A stretch of 64,000 nt of DNA from Pseudomonas sp. SID14000 (GTDB lineage: Bacteria > Pseudomonadota > Gammaproteobacteria > Pseudomonadales > Pseudomonadaceae), in the NCBI RefSeq assembly GCF_002165135.1, contig NZ_NFZQ01000012.1, positions 1 through 64,000 on the forward strand. Reading direction: 5' to 3'. This document shows, piece after piece, positions 37,942-46,461 of the stretch. The first letter of the stretch is position 1; the number at the start of each line of letters is the position of its first letter. Made by a program: the position numbers and the translations under genes. Below the pieces are notes generated by a model. It searched no databases. It was given only the letters and a program-made list of their open reading frames with translations, and was not told the origin of the DNA.

Positions 37942-39027
37942 TTAATGCTGCCGCCGCCAGGCTCGCGCGGTGGTGTACAGCAACACCATGGCGAGCACCG
38001 GCAGTACGTAGAACAGCATCAGCCGCTCCAGGCGGCCGGCCAGTGGCATGCCCATGGTAAACGCCGCCACGTGCAGCCCATAGGCCAGGTACAGGCAGAG
38101 GAACACCAGGCCTTCGGCGCGGGTGATGCGGTAGCCGGAATAGAACACCGGCAGGCTCAGCGCGGCAACGCCGAGCATCACCGGCAGGTCGAAGGCCAGG
38201 GCGTTGGGCGAGATCGACAGTGGCTCGGGCGTGACCAGCGCGGTCAGGCCCAGCACTGCCAGCAGGTTGAACAGGTTGCTGCCGATCACTGTGCCCACGG
38301 CGATTTCCCGTTCACCGCGCAGGGCGGCGATCAGCGCAGCGGCCAGTTCCGGCAGGGAAGTGCAGATGGCAACGACAGTCAGCCCGATGATGCGCTCGGA
38401 CAGGCCCAGGTCGATGGCCACTTCCACGGCAGCTTCCAGCAACAAGTGACCCGCCAGGCTCAGCAGGCCCAGGCCAGCGAGCACCTGTAGCAGCGTGCCC
38501 GACCAGAAACGCCCGGTGCTGCTTGTGACGGTGGCCGGGGCGGGGTAGGTGCGTGCGTAGTGGCGCGACTGGTGCCAGAGTATCGCCAGGTAGCCGAACA
38601 GGCCGAGCAGCAGCAATACCCCTTCGACCCGGCCCAGGTCGCCATTGGCGGATAACGCGTAGACCAGGCCGCTGGCGACGATCATCAGTGGAATGTCCAG
38701 GCGCACCAGCTGCCGCGACACGCGCAGCGGGATGATCAGTGCGGCCAGGCCGAGAATGACCAGTACGTTGAAGATATTGCTGCCGATCACGCTGCCCACC
38801 GCCACATCCGGGGCGCCCTGGTAGGCGGCCTGCAGGCTCACGGTCATTTGTGGTGCAGTGCTGCCGAAGGCCACCAGGCTCAGGCCGATGATCAGTGGAC
38901 GTACGTGCAGGCGCTGGGCCAGGCGCAGGGCTGCGCGCACCAGCAGTTCAGCTCCGCCGATCAGCAACAGCAGGGCGATGCCCAGTTGCAGGAGGCTGAA
39001 GGTGGGAAGGGTGGCCAGGTCGAAAAT
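37942..39027 (-). CDS. CaCA-family cation/proton-type antiporter with apparent ATT start
   Basis: About 361 residues in two homologous halves of five helices. The alpha repeats are VAFGSTAPQMTVSL...GSVIGSNIFN (around 55-85) and AICTSLPELAAAL...GTVIGSNLFN (around 220-255). The first repeat has Gln (Q60) where CaCA exchangers normally have the ion-binding Glu; the second keeps E227. No ATG or GTG is available at the N-terminus; ATT 39027, with CAGGAG and a seven-base gap, gives FDLATLPTFSLLQLGIALLLLIGG, completing helix 1. The preceding in-frame TGA is the stop of the RlpA-like gene, 19 bases upstream, so the two are probably co-transcribed. Confidence 0.85.
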   Translation of the reverse strand: MFDLATLPTFSLLQLGIALLLLIGGAELLVRAALRLAQRLHVRPLIIGLSLVAFGSTAPQMTVSLQAAYQGAPDVAVGSVIGSNIFNVLVILGLAALIIPLRVSRQLVRLDIPLMIVASGLVYALSANGDLGRVEGVLLLLGLFGYLAILWHQSRHYARTYPAPATVTSSTGRFWSGTLLQVLAGLGLLSLAGHLLLEAAVEVAIDLGLSERIIGLTVVAICTSLPELAAALIAALRGEREIAVGTVIGSNLFNLLAVLGLTALVTPEPLSISPNALAFDLPVMLGVAALSLPVFYSGYRITRAEGLVFLCLYLAYGLHVAAFTMGMPLAGRLERLMLFYVLPVLAMVLLYTTARAWRRQH

Positions 39028-39045
39028 GGTCGGACTCCTGTCGCG

Positions 39046-39426
39046 TCAGTCGCTAAGACCTTGTACTCGCACACGCGCGGTTCCGCTACGGATCATGCCG
39101 ATTTTTTCTGCGGCGGCACGTGATAGATCAATCAGGCGGCCGCGGGTGTGTGGGCCACGGTCATTGATGCGCACCACGACGCTGCGCTGGTTGGCCAGGT
39201 TGGTCACCCGTACCCGGGTACCAAAGGGCAGGCTGCGGTGGGCGGCGGTCAGGCTGTGCTGGTTGAATGGTTCGCCACTGGCGGTGCGTTTGCCGTGGTG
39301 GCGAGCGCCGTAATAGGAGGCGGTGCCGGTCTTGTCGTAGCCGTCGGGGTCGACGTCGACGTCCTGGCTGGCGCAGCCGGCCAGCAGGGAAAAGAGGGCG
39401 AGGGTGCTCAGGGATCGCTTTAGCAA
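39046..39426 (-). CDS. RlpA-like double-psi beta-barrel lipoprotein
   Basis: About 126 residues. A lipoprotein signal ends in the lipobox LLAGC; the mature part is a lone double-psi barrel (GTASYYGARHHGKRTASGEPFN, TRVRVTNLANQRSVVVRINDRGPH, IDLSRAAAEKIGM) without the SPOR tail of full RlpA. RlpA-type proteins are peptidoglycan lytic transglycosylases acting on denuded glycan. The frame opens at ATG 39450, inside a REP, but TTG 39426 has GGAG eight bases ahead and begins MLKRSLSTLALF, a proper signal. Confidence 0.82.
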   Translation of the reverse strand: MLKRSLSTLALFSLLAGCASQDVDVDPDGYDKTGTASYYGARHHGKRTASGEPFNQHSLTAAHRSLPFGTRVRVTNLANQRSVVVRINDRGPHTRGRLIDLSRAAAEKIGMIRSGTARVRVQGLSD

Positions 39427-39444
39427 TTCAGATGCTCCGATATG

Positions 39445-39533
39445 GCCCATTCGCGGCTAAAGCCGCTCCCACAGGTATATCGCCACTGTCGAGAGCAGCG
39501 CTGTACCTGTGGGAGCGGCTTTAACCGCGAACG
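39445..39533. repeat. Convergent REP-like pair (variant core)
   Basis: Opposed copies at 39445-39476 and 39504-39533 have the variant core ttcgcggctaaagccgctcccacag rather than gggtaaaccc. They separate gatB from the RlpA-like gene on the same strand. Confidence 0.85.
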
Positions 39534-39570
39534 AGGGCGAAGCCCTCGCAGGACTACAGGGATAAAACAA

Positions 39571-41016
39571 TCACCCTTCGAGCTTGGCCTTGAGCAATTG
39601 GTTCACTTGCCCCGGGTTGGCCTTGCCTTTGGAGGCTTTCATCGCCTGGCCGACGAAGAAGCCGAACATCTTGCCACGCTTGGCCTCGTCGGCTGCGCGG
39701 TACTGTTCGACCTGCTCGGCGTTGGCTGCCAGCACTTCGTCGAGCATCTTGTCGATCGCACCGGTATCGGTGACCTGCTTCAGGCCTTTGCTTTCAATGA
39801 TGCTGTCGGCATCGCCTTCACCGGCGGCCATGGCCTCGAACACGGTCTTGGCGATCTTGCCGCTGATGGTATTGTCGCGAATACGCAGCAGCATGCCGCC
39901 CAGTTGCGCGGCGCTGACCGGCGCCTGGTCGATCTCGATGCCCAGCTTGTTCAGCAGGCTGCCCAGCTCGACCATGACCCAGTTGGCTGCCAGCTTGGCG
40001 TCGCCACCGATCTTCACTACTTCCTCGAAGTAGTCCGCCTGTTCGCGGCTGGACGCCAGCACGTTGGCATCGTAGGCCGACAGGCCGTACTGGCTCTGGA
40101 AACGCTCGACTTTCTGTGTCGGCAGCTCCGGCAAGCCGGCGCGGACGGATTCGAGGAAGCTGTCCTCGATCACCACTGGCAGCAGGTCCGGATCGGGGAA
40201 GTAACGGTAGTCGTTGGCTTCCTCCTTGCTGCGCATGGAGCGAGTCTCGTCCTTGTTCGGGTCGTACAGGCGGGTTTCCTGTACCACCTTGCCGCCGTCC
40301 TCGATCAGGTCGATCTGGCGCTGGATCTCGCTGTTGATCGCGCGCTCGATGAAGCGGAACGAGTTGACGTTCTTGATTTCGCAGCGGGTACCGAACTCGG
40401 TCTGGCCTTTCGGGCGGATCGACACGTTGCAGTCGCAACGCAGCGAGCCCTCGGCCATGTTGCCGTCGCAGATGCCCAGGTAACGTACCAGCGCGTGGAT
40501 CGCCTTGACGTAGGCCACCGCTTCCTTGGCGCTGCGCATGTCAGGCTCGGAGACGATTTCCAGCAGCGGGGTGCCTGCACGGTTCAGGTCGATGCCGGTG
40601 GAGCCGCTGAAGTCTTCGTGCAGGCTCTTGCCGGCGTCTTCTTCCAAGTGCGCGCGGGTTACCCCTATGCGCTTGATGGTGCCGTCTTCCAGGGCGATGT
40701 CCAGGTGGCCCTTGCCGACGATCGGCAGGTCCATCTGGCTGATCTGGTAGCCCTTGGGCAGGTCCGGGTAGAAGTAGTTCTTGCGCGCGAATACGTTGCG
40801 CTTGCCGATCTCGGCATCGATGGCCAGGCCGAACATGCACGCCATGCGCACGGCTTCCTGGTTCAGTACCGGCAGTACGCCGGGCATGCCCAGGTCAACC
40901 AGGCTGGCCTGGGTGTTCGGCTCGGAGCCGAAGGTGGTGGCGCTGCCGGAGAAGATCTTCGACTGGGTGGCGAGCTGAGTGTGGATTTCCAGCCCGATCA
41001 CAACTTCCCATTGCAT
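39571..41016 (-). CDS. gatB: Asp/Glu-tRNA amidotransferase subunit B
   Basis: A 481-residue GatB, complete: kinase-like cradle domain starting MQWEVVIGLEIHTQL with SKIFSG and DLPKGYQISQ, then the helical and C-terminal YqeY-like tail. It phosphorylates mischarged Glu-tRNA(Gln) or Asp-tRNA(Asn) for amidation. It follows gatA by 11 bases in the gatCAB operon. Confidence 0.97.
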   Translation of the reverse strand: MQWEVVIGLEIHTQLATQSKIFSGSATTFGSEPNTQASLVDLGMPGVLPVLNQEAVRMACMFGLAIDAEIGKRNVFARKNYFYPDLPKGYQISQMDLPIVGKGHLDIALEDGTIKRIGVTRAHLEEDAGKSLHEDFSGSTGIDLNRAGTPLLEIVSEPDMRSAKEAVAYVKAIHALVRYLGICDGNMAEGSLRCDCNVSIRPKGQTEFGTRCEIKNVNSFRFIERAINSEIQRQIDLIEDGGKVVQETRLYDPNKDETRSMRSKEEANDYRYFPDPDLLPVVIEDSFLESVRAGLPELPTQKVERFQSQYGLSAYDANVLASSREQADYFEEVVKIGGDAKLAANWVMVELGSLLNKLGIEIDQAPVSAAQLGGMLLRIRDNTISGKIAKTVFEAMAAGEGDADSIIESKGLKQVTDTGAIDKMLDEVLAANAEQVEQYRAADEAKRGKMFGFFVGQAMKASKGKANPGQVNQLLKAKLEG

Positions 41017-41027
41017 GTGTGAATTCC

Positions 41028-42479
41028 TCAGAAGCCGTTGGGGGCGCGGGTGTGCCAGTCGGTCACTTGCTGGTAGCGGTGCGCGACGTTGAGCAGGCGG
41101 CCTTCCTGGAAGTATGGCGCCAGCAGTTGCACGCCGACCGGCAGGCCGTCGACGAAGCCGGCTGGCATCGACAGGCCCGGCAGGCCCGCCAGGTTGGCGG
41201 TGATGGTGTAGACGTCTTCCAGGTAGGCGGCGACCGGGTCGCTGCTCTTGGCGCCGAGTTTCCAGGCCGGGTTTGGCGTGGTCGGGCCGAGGATCAGGTC
41301 GACGTCGTTGAAGGCGGCCATGAAGTCGTTCTTGATCAGGCGGCGGATCTGCTGCGCCTTCACGTAGTAGGCGTCGTAGTAGCCGGCCGACAGGGCGTAG
41401 GTGCCGACCATGATGCGGCGCTGCACCTCGACGCCGAAGCCTTCGCCACGGGAACGCTTGTACAGGTCGGTGAGGTCTCGCGGGTTCTCGCAGCGGTAGC
41501 CGAAGCGCACGCCGTCGAAACGCGACAGGTTGGACGAGGCTTCAGCGGGGGCGATCACGTAGTAGGCCGGGATGGCGTGCTGCATGTTCGGCAGGCTGAT
41601 TTCCCTGACTACCGCGCCGAGCTTTTCCAGCTCCTTGACGCTGGCCTGGACCAGGTCGGCGATGCGTGGGTCCAGGCCGGCACCGAAGTACTCTTTCGGC
41701 AGGCCGATGCGCAGGCCCTGCAGCGAAGCATTGAGGTTGGCGCTGTAGTCCGGCACCGGCTCTTCGATGCTGGTGGAATCCTTGGCGTCGAAACCGGCCA
41801 TGCCTTGCAGCAGCAGGGCGCAGTCTTCGGCGGTACGGGCCAGCGGGCCACCCTGGTCGAGGCTGGAGGCGTAGGCGATCATGCCCCAGCGCGACACGCG
41901 ACCGTAGGTCGGCTTGAGGCCGGTGAGGTTGGTCAGTGCCGCCGGTTGGCGGATCGAGCCGCCGGTGTCGGTGCCGGTGGTAGCTGGCAGCAGGCGCGCA
42001 GCCACCGCCGCGGCCGAACCGCCCGACGAGCCGCCCGGGACGTGCTCGAGGTTCCAAGGGTTCTTCACCGCGCCGTAGTAGCTGGATTCGTTGGCCGAAC
42101 CCATGGCGAACTCGTCCATGTTGGTCTTGCCCAGGGTAACCATGCCGGCTTCGGCCAGCTTGGCAACCACGGTGGCGTCATACGGCGCCTTGAAGTTGTC
42201 GAGCATCTTCGAGCCGCAGCTGGTGCGTACGCCGTTGGTGCAGAACAGGTCCTTGTGGGCGATCGGGGCACCCAGCAGCGCGCCGGTTTCGCCAGCGGCG
42301 CGACGGGCGTCGGCGGCACGCGCCTGGCCCAGGGCCAGCTCTTCGGTGACGCTGATGAAGCTGTTGATCTGCGGGTCGAGCTGCTTGATGCGCGCCAGCA
42401 GGGCGCCGGTCAGCTCTTCGGAGGAAAACGACTTGTCGGCGAGTCCGCGGGCGATCTCGGCCAGGGTCAATTGATGCAT
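41028..42479 (-). CDS. gatA: Asp/Glu-tRNA amidotransferase subunit A
   Basis: A 483-residue amidase of the Ser-cisSer-Lys type: Lys in PIAHKDLFCTNG and the glycine/serine-rich signature GGSSGGSAAAVAA. It releases ammonia from glutamine for the GatB active site. It starts at ATG 42479, 15 bases after gatC. Confidence 0.97.
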   Translation of the reverse strand: MHQLTLAEIARGLADKSFSSEELTGALLARIKQLDPQINSFISVTEELALGQARAADARRAAGETGALLGAPIAHKDLFCTNGVRTSCGSKMLDNFKAPYDATVVAKLAEAGMVTLGKTNMDEFAMGSANESSYYGAVKNPWNLEHVPGGSSGGSAAAVAARLLPATTGTDTGGSIRQPAALTNLTGLKPTYGRVSRWGMIAYASSLDQGGPLARTAEDCALLLQGMAGFDAKDSTSIEEPVPDYSANLNASLQGLRIGLPKEYFGAGLDPRIADLVQASVKELEKLGAVVREISLPNMQHAIPAYYVIAPAEASSNLSRFDGVRFGYRCENPRDLTDLYKRSRGEGFGVEVQRRIMVGTYALSAGYYDAYYVKAQQIRRLIKNDFMAAFNDVDLILGPTTPNPAWKLGAKSSDPVAAYLEDVYTITANLAGLPGLSMPAGFVDGLPVGVQLLAPYFQEGRLLNVAHRYQQVTDWHTRAPNGF

Positions 42480-42494
42480 GACAGGCTCTATCCC

Positions 42495-42782
42495 TTACTC
42501 GATGACTTTGGGAACCAGGTACAGACCGCTTTCGGTCGACGGCGCGATGGCCTGGTAGGCGTCGCGCTGGTTGCTCTCGGTGACCTGGTCGGGACGCAGG
42601 CGCTGGCTGGCCTCCAGGGGGTGGGCCAGTGGCTCGATGCCAGTAGTGTCGACCGCTTGCATCTGGTCGACCAGCCCGAGAATGCTGTTCAGTGCGTCGG
42701 TAATGCGTGGCAGTTCGCCATCATTCAGGCCCAGACGGGCCAGATGGGCGATCTTTTCCACGTCGCAGCGTTCAAGCGCCAT
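42495..42782 (-). CDS. gatC: Asp/Glu-tRNA amidotransferase subunit C
   Basis: A 95-residue GatC beginning [19 protein letters not shown]; it stabilises GatA on GatB. The frame extends to 42803, but ATG 42782 gives the family start, with CTGGAGAT ahead. It is the first gene of gatCAB and divergent from mreB. Confidence 0.96.
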
Positions 42783-42987
42783 GGGGATCTCCAGGGGAAA
42801 CAAAGACCGGAATTTGGCTCCGGAGTGAGGAACATGTCAGCTTTCTGGCGGTCTAACGGCCGCGAAATTCTGCTGGCGTGCTCGGAAAAACAGCCAATTT
42901 AACATATTGGCTCCTTGCCCAAAATCCCTGCCATTGTTAGAGTTTGCCGCACTTTTTTACCCACGCTTTCCCCAGGGTCACTTTCCC

Positions 42988-44025
42988 ATGTTCAAGAAAC
43001 TGCGTGGCATGTTTTCCAGCGATCTGTCCATCGACCTGGGTACTGCCAACACCCTTATTTACGTGCGTGAGCGCGGTATCGTCCTGAATGAGCCCTCGGT
43101 TGTTGCCATCCGTACCCATGGCAACCAGAAAAGCGTCGTCGCCGTCGGTACCGAAGCCAAGCGCATGCTGGGCCGTACGCCTGGCAACATTGCTGCCATT
43201 CGTCCGATGAAGGACGGCGTCATCGCCGACTTCAGCGTCTGCGAAAAAATGTTGCAATATTTTATCAACAAGGTGCACGAGAACAGCTTCCTGCAGCCGA
43301 GCCCGCGCGTGCTGATCTGCGTGCCGTGCAAGTCGACCCAGGTAGAGCGTCGCGCCATTCGCGAGTCGGCCCTGGGGGCCGGTGCACGTGAAGTATTCCT
43401 GATCGAGGAGCCGATGGCCGCTGCCATCGGTGCCGGCCTGCCGGTCGAGGAAGCCCGCGGTTCGATGGTCGTCGATATCGGTGGTGGTACCACTGAAATC
43501 GCGCTGATCTCCCTGAACGGCGTGGTTTATGCCGAATCCGTCCGCGTTGGCGGCGACCGCTTCGACGAAGCCATTGTCACCTACGTGCGCCGCAACTACG
43601 GCAGCCTGATCGGCGAGTCCACCGCCGAGCGCATCAAGCAGGAAATCGGTACTGCCTACCCGGGCGGCGAAGTACGCGAAGTCGACGTGCGCGGCCGCAA
43701 CCTGGCCGAGGGCGTACCACGTGCCTTCACCCTGAACTCCAACGAAGTGCTCGAAGCGCTGCAGGAATCCCTGGCGACCATCGTCCAGGCGGTCAAGAGT
43801 GCCCTGGAGCAATCGCCGCCCGAGCTGGCCTCGGACATCGCCGAGCGTGGCCTGGTGCTGACCGGTGGTGGCGCGCTGCTGCGTGACCTGGACAAGTTGC
43901 TGGCCCAGGAAACCGGCCTGCCGGTGATCGTCGCCGAAGACCCGCTGACCTGTGTCGCCCGTGGCGGCGGTCGCGCCCTGGAGATGATGGACAAGCACGC
44001 GATGGACCTGCTCTCCAGCGAGTGA
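42988..44025 (+). CDS. mreB: Rod-shape actin homologue MreB
   Basis: A 345-residue bacterial actin: membrane-binding N-terminus MFKKLRGMFSSDLSIDLGTANT with phosphate-1 loop, phosphate-2 VVDIGGGTTEIAL, adenosine motif GLVLTGGGALLRDLD. It polymerises under the inner membrane and guides lateral wall synthesis with MreC and MreD. The frame opens at 42907 but ATG 42988 is the canonical start. Confidence 0.98.
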   Translation: MFKKLRGMFSSDLSIDLGTANTLIYVRERGIVLNEPSVVAIRTHGNQKSVVAVGTEAKRMLGRTPGNIAAIRPMKDGVIADFSVCEKMLQYFINKVHENSFLQPSPRVLICVPCKSTQVERRAIRESALGAGAREVFLIEEPMAAAIGAGLPVEEARGSMVVDIGGGTTEIALISLNGVVYAESVRVGGDRFDEAIVTYVRRNYGSLIGESTAERIKQEIGTAYPGGEVREVDVRGRNLAEGVPRAFTLNSNEVLEALQESLATIVQAVKSALEQSPPELASDIAERGLVLTGGGALLRDLDKLLAQETGLPVIVAEDPLTCVARGGGRALEMMDKHAMDLLSSE

Positions 44026-44054
44026 TCCCGCTCGCTGTTCACGAGCGCCCGGTT

Positions 44055-44113
44055 TACAGGTAGTACGCACAGTGCTACCTGTATGTGCTGGGCTGGCGCC
44101 CGTTCGGGGCGCC
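44055..44113 (+). promoter_or_regulatory. Two hairpins between mreB and mreC
   Basis: tacaggtag-(11)-ctacctgta (44055-44083) and ggcgcc-cgttcgg-ggcgcc (44095-44113) are perfect stems in the mreB-mreC gap. Neither has a U tract, so they are more likely RNA-processing or attenuating structures that set MreB above MreCD than full terminators. Confidence 0.55.
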
Positions 44114-44191
44114 GTATCCGTCAACCCGCAACCAGGCTGGTGCGTTGTCCCATGTCCAATGACCTCCTGAGTCGTCCACGAGGAACGGCCC

Positions 44192-45235
44192 ATTAAACCG
44201 CTTTTCTCCAAGGGCCCTTCGCTGGGCGTTCGCCTGCTCGTCCTGGTGGTGATGTCGGTCGCGTTGATGGTTGTCGACGCGCGCTTCGACGTGCTCAAGC
44301 CGGTGCGCAGCCAGATGGGCCTGGTACTCATGGAGTCGTACTGGATCACCGACCTGCCGCAGCGTGCGTGGCAAGGTGTGGCCGGCCAGTTCGGCAGCCG
44401 CACCGAACTGATCGCCGAAAACGAAAAGCTCAAGACCGAAGCCCTGCTGTTGCAGGGGCGCCTGCAGAAGCTGGCAGCCCTGACCGAGCAGAACGTGCGC
44501 CTGCGCGAGTTGCTCAACTCCTCGGCGCTGGTCAATGAAAAGGTCGAAGTGGCCGAGCTGATCGGTGTCGACCCCAACCCGTTCACCCACCGCATCCTGA
44601 TCAACAAGGGCGAGCGTGATGGCGTGTTCCTGGGCCAGCCGGTGCTCGATGCCCGTGGCCTGATGGGCCAGGTGGTCGAGCTGATGCCCTACACCTCGCG
44701 GGTACTGTTGCTGACCGATACCACCCATAGCATCCCGGTGCAGGTCAACCGCAACGGCCTGCGCGCCATCGCCAGCGGCACCGGCAACCCGGAGCGCCTG
44801 GAGCTGCGCCATGTGGCCGATACCGCTGACATCAAGGAAGGCGACCTGCTGGTCAGCTCCGGCATGGGGCAACGTTTCCCGGCCGGCTACCCGGTGGCCA
44901 CGGTCAACGAAGTGATTCACGATTCCGGCCAGCCGTTCGCCATCGTTCGCGCCATCCCCACCGCCGCGCTCAACCGCAGCCGCTACATGCTGCTGGTGTT
45001 CAGTGACCGACGTACCCCGGAGCAGCGCGCCACCGATGCCGGCATCGCCCAGGAAGAGGCTGACCGCAAGGGCGCCTCGGCCCCAGGCCAGCCGGCCACG
45101 ACGGGCGAGCACGTTGCACCGGCGCCTGCCGCGCCGGCCACACCTGCGGCACCGGTAGCGCCGGCAGCGCAGCCTGCAGCCCCGGTTGTCGCACCTGCAA
45201 CGCCTGCCGCACCTGCTCATACCCGGAGGCAATGA
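44192..45235 (+). CDS. mreC: Rod-shape-determining protein MreC with apparent ATT start
   Basis: About 347 residues. The N-terminus IKPLFSKGPSLGVRLLVLVVMS leads into the single membrane helix, followed by a coiled coil (ENEKLKTEALLLQGRLQKLAALTEQNVRL, broken by the family's helices) and the periplasmic beta domain (VDPNPFTHRILINKG). The C-terminal ~50 residues are Pro/Ala-rich. The in-frame stop TGA is at 44168; between it and the helix there is no ATG, and the only candidate fitting both protein and AGGA (seven-base gap) is ATT 44192. The alternative GTG 44246 would cut the helix. Confidence 0.9.
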   Translation: MKPLFSKGPSLGVRLLVLVVMSVALMVVDARFDVLKPVRSQMGLVLMESYWITDLPQRAWQGVAGQFGSRTELIAENEKLKTEALLLQGRLQKLAALTEQNVRLRELLNSSALVNEKVEVAELIGVDPNPFTHRILINKGERDGVFLGQPVLDARGLMGQVVELMPYTSRVLLLTDTTHSIPVQVNRNGLRAIASGTGNPERLELRHVADTADIKEGDLLVSSGMGQRFPAGYPVATVNEVIHDSGQPFAIVRAIPTAALNRSRYMLLVFSDRRTPEQRATDAGIAQEEADRKGASAPGQPATTGEHVAPAPAAPATPAAPVAPAAQPAAPVVAPATPAAPAHTRRQ

Positions 45236-45723
45236 TGGCTGTATCACGCCGCAACAACGGCTGGGTCATCTGGCTGACTTTCGCCATCGGCCTGCTGCTC
45301 AGTGTCTCGCCCATGCCGCAGTTCATGGACGTGTTCCGTCCCATGTGGCTGGCCTTGCTGGTGTCGTTCTGGACCCTCGCCGTGCCGAACAAGGTCGGCA
45401 TGACCACCGCGTTCGTGCTGGGCCTGGCCGAGGACGTACTGTACGGTACCCTGCTGGGGCAGAATGCGCTGATCCTCACCCTCATCACTTTCCTGGTGCT
45501 GTCCTTGCAGCAGCGCCTGCGCATGTTCCCCATGTGGCAGCAGAGCCTGGTGATCCTGGTGATCTTCGGCATCGCCCAGTTGATCCAGCTTTGGCTCAGC
45601 GCGCTGACCGGTAACCGCCTGCCCACCTTGGCGCTGGTCTGGTCGGCGGTGATCAGTGCCTTGCTCTGGCCGTGGATCAGCTTCGCTCTGCGCGACCTGC
45701 GCCGACGCTTGCATATCAACTGA
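45232..45723 (+). CDS. mreD: Rod-shape-determining protein MreD
   Basis: A 163-residue membrane protein with about five or six helices (WLTFAIGLLLSVSPMPQF, MWLALLVSFWTLAVPN) overlapping mreC by four bases (ATGA). It is part of the elongasome. Confidence 0.94.
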   Translation: MMAVSRRNNGWVIWLTFAIGLLLSVSPMPQFMDVFRPMWLALLVSFWTLAVPNKVGMTTAFVLGLAEDVLYGTLLGQNALILTLITFLVLSLQQRLRMFPMWQQSLVILVIFGIAQLIQLWLSALTGNRLPTLALVWSAVISALLWPWISFALRDLRRRLHIN

Positions 45724-45756
45724 CGGCGCTGCCGCGACTGACAGGGAGATGTCTGC

Positions 45757-46407
45757 ATGAACCCACTGTACCTGGCCTCCGGCTCGCCCCGTCGTCGTGA
45801 ACTGTTGACCCAGATCGGTGTGCCGTTCAGCGTCGTCAGTGCCCCCATCGATGAAACCCCGTTGCCCAATGAAGGCGCCCCTGCCTATGTCGAGCGCCTG
45901 GCCCGGGCCAAGGCTGCCGCTGGCCTGGCTAGCCTGGAACATCCAGTGCCCGCGAATAGCCACACCGCGGTCTTGGAAAATCGGGCTGTGGTGCTGGGCG
46001 CAGACACCGCCGTGGTCCTCGATGGTCGTATTCTCGGCAAACCGCAAAACCGCGAAGATGCCCTGGCCATGCTGGCCGACCTGTCGGGCCGCGAGCACCA
46101 GGTGCTGACCGCGGTAGCCCTCAGCGACGGCCAGCGTGTGCACAGCCTGTGCGTCACCAGCAAGGTGCGCTTCCGTGCGATCAGCGGCGATGAAGCGCAA
46201 CGCTACTGGGCCAGTGGCGAGCCTGCGGACAAGGCCGGCGGCTATGCCATCCAGGGCCTGGGCGCGGTGTTCGTCACCAGCCTTTCCGGCAGCTACTCGG
46301 CAGTGGTCGGCTTGCCGCTCAGTGAAACGGCCGAATTGCTTGGCCAGTTCGGCATCGCCTGCTGGCAATCGCCTACGCATACGCCAGAGGTAACAAACCA
46401 GCGGTAG
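45757..46407 (+). CDS. maf: Maf-like nucleoside triphosphate pyrophosphatase
   Basis: A 216-residue Maf protein: SGSPRRRELLTQIG at the N-terminus, VVLGADTAVVLDG and KAGGYAIQGLG. Its place after mreD matches E. coli yhdE, a dTTP/UTP-specific enzyme that removes noncanonical nucleotides. About 16 residues (SLEHPVPANSHTAVLE) appear to extend the loop before the GADT motif relative to the family as I remember it. Confidence 0.92.
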   Translation: MNPLYLASGSPRRRELLTQIGVPFSVVSAPIDETPLPNEGAPAYVERLARAKAAAGLASLEHPVPANSHTAVLENRAVVLGADTAVVLDGRILGKPQNREDALAMLADLSGREHQVLTAVALSDGQRVHSLCVTSKVRFRAISGDEAQRYWASGEPADKAGGYAIQGLGAVFVTSLSGSYSAVVGLPLSETAELLGQFGIACWQSPTHTPEVTNQR

Positions 46408-46461
46408 CCAGCACTGCATACGCCATCCATCATTACCCAAGACCTTTGACGAGAGCCTGCC

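Noticed and set aside
42937..44607. 556-codon minus-strand ORF across mreB and mreC
   Set aside because: Shadow of conserved mreB codons; no protein features.
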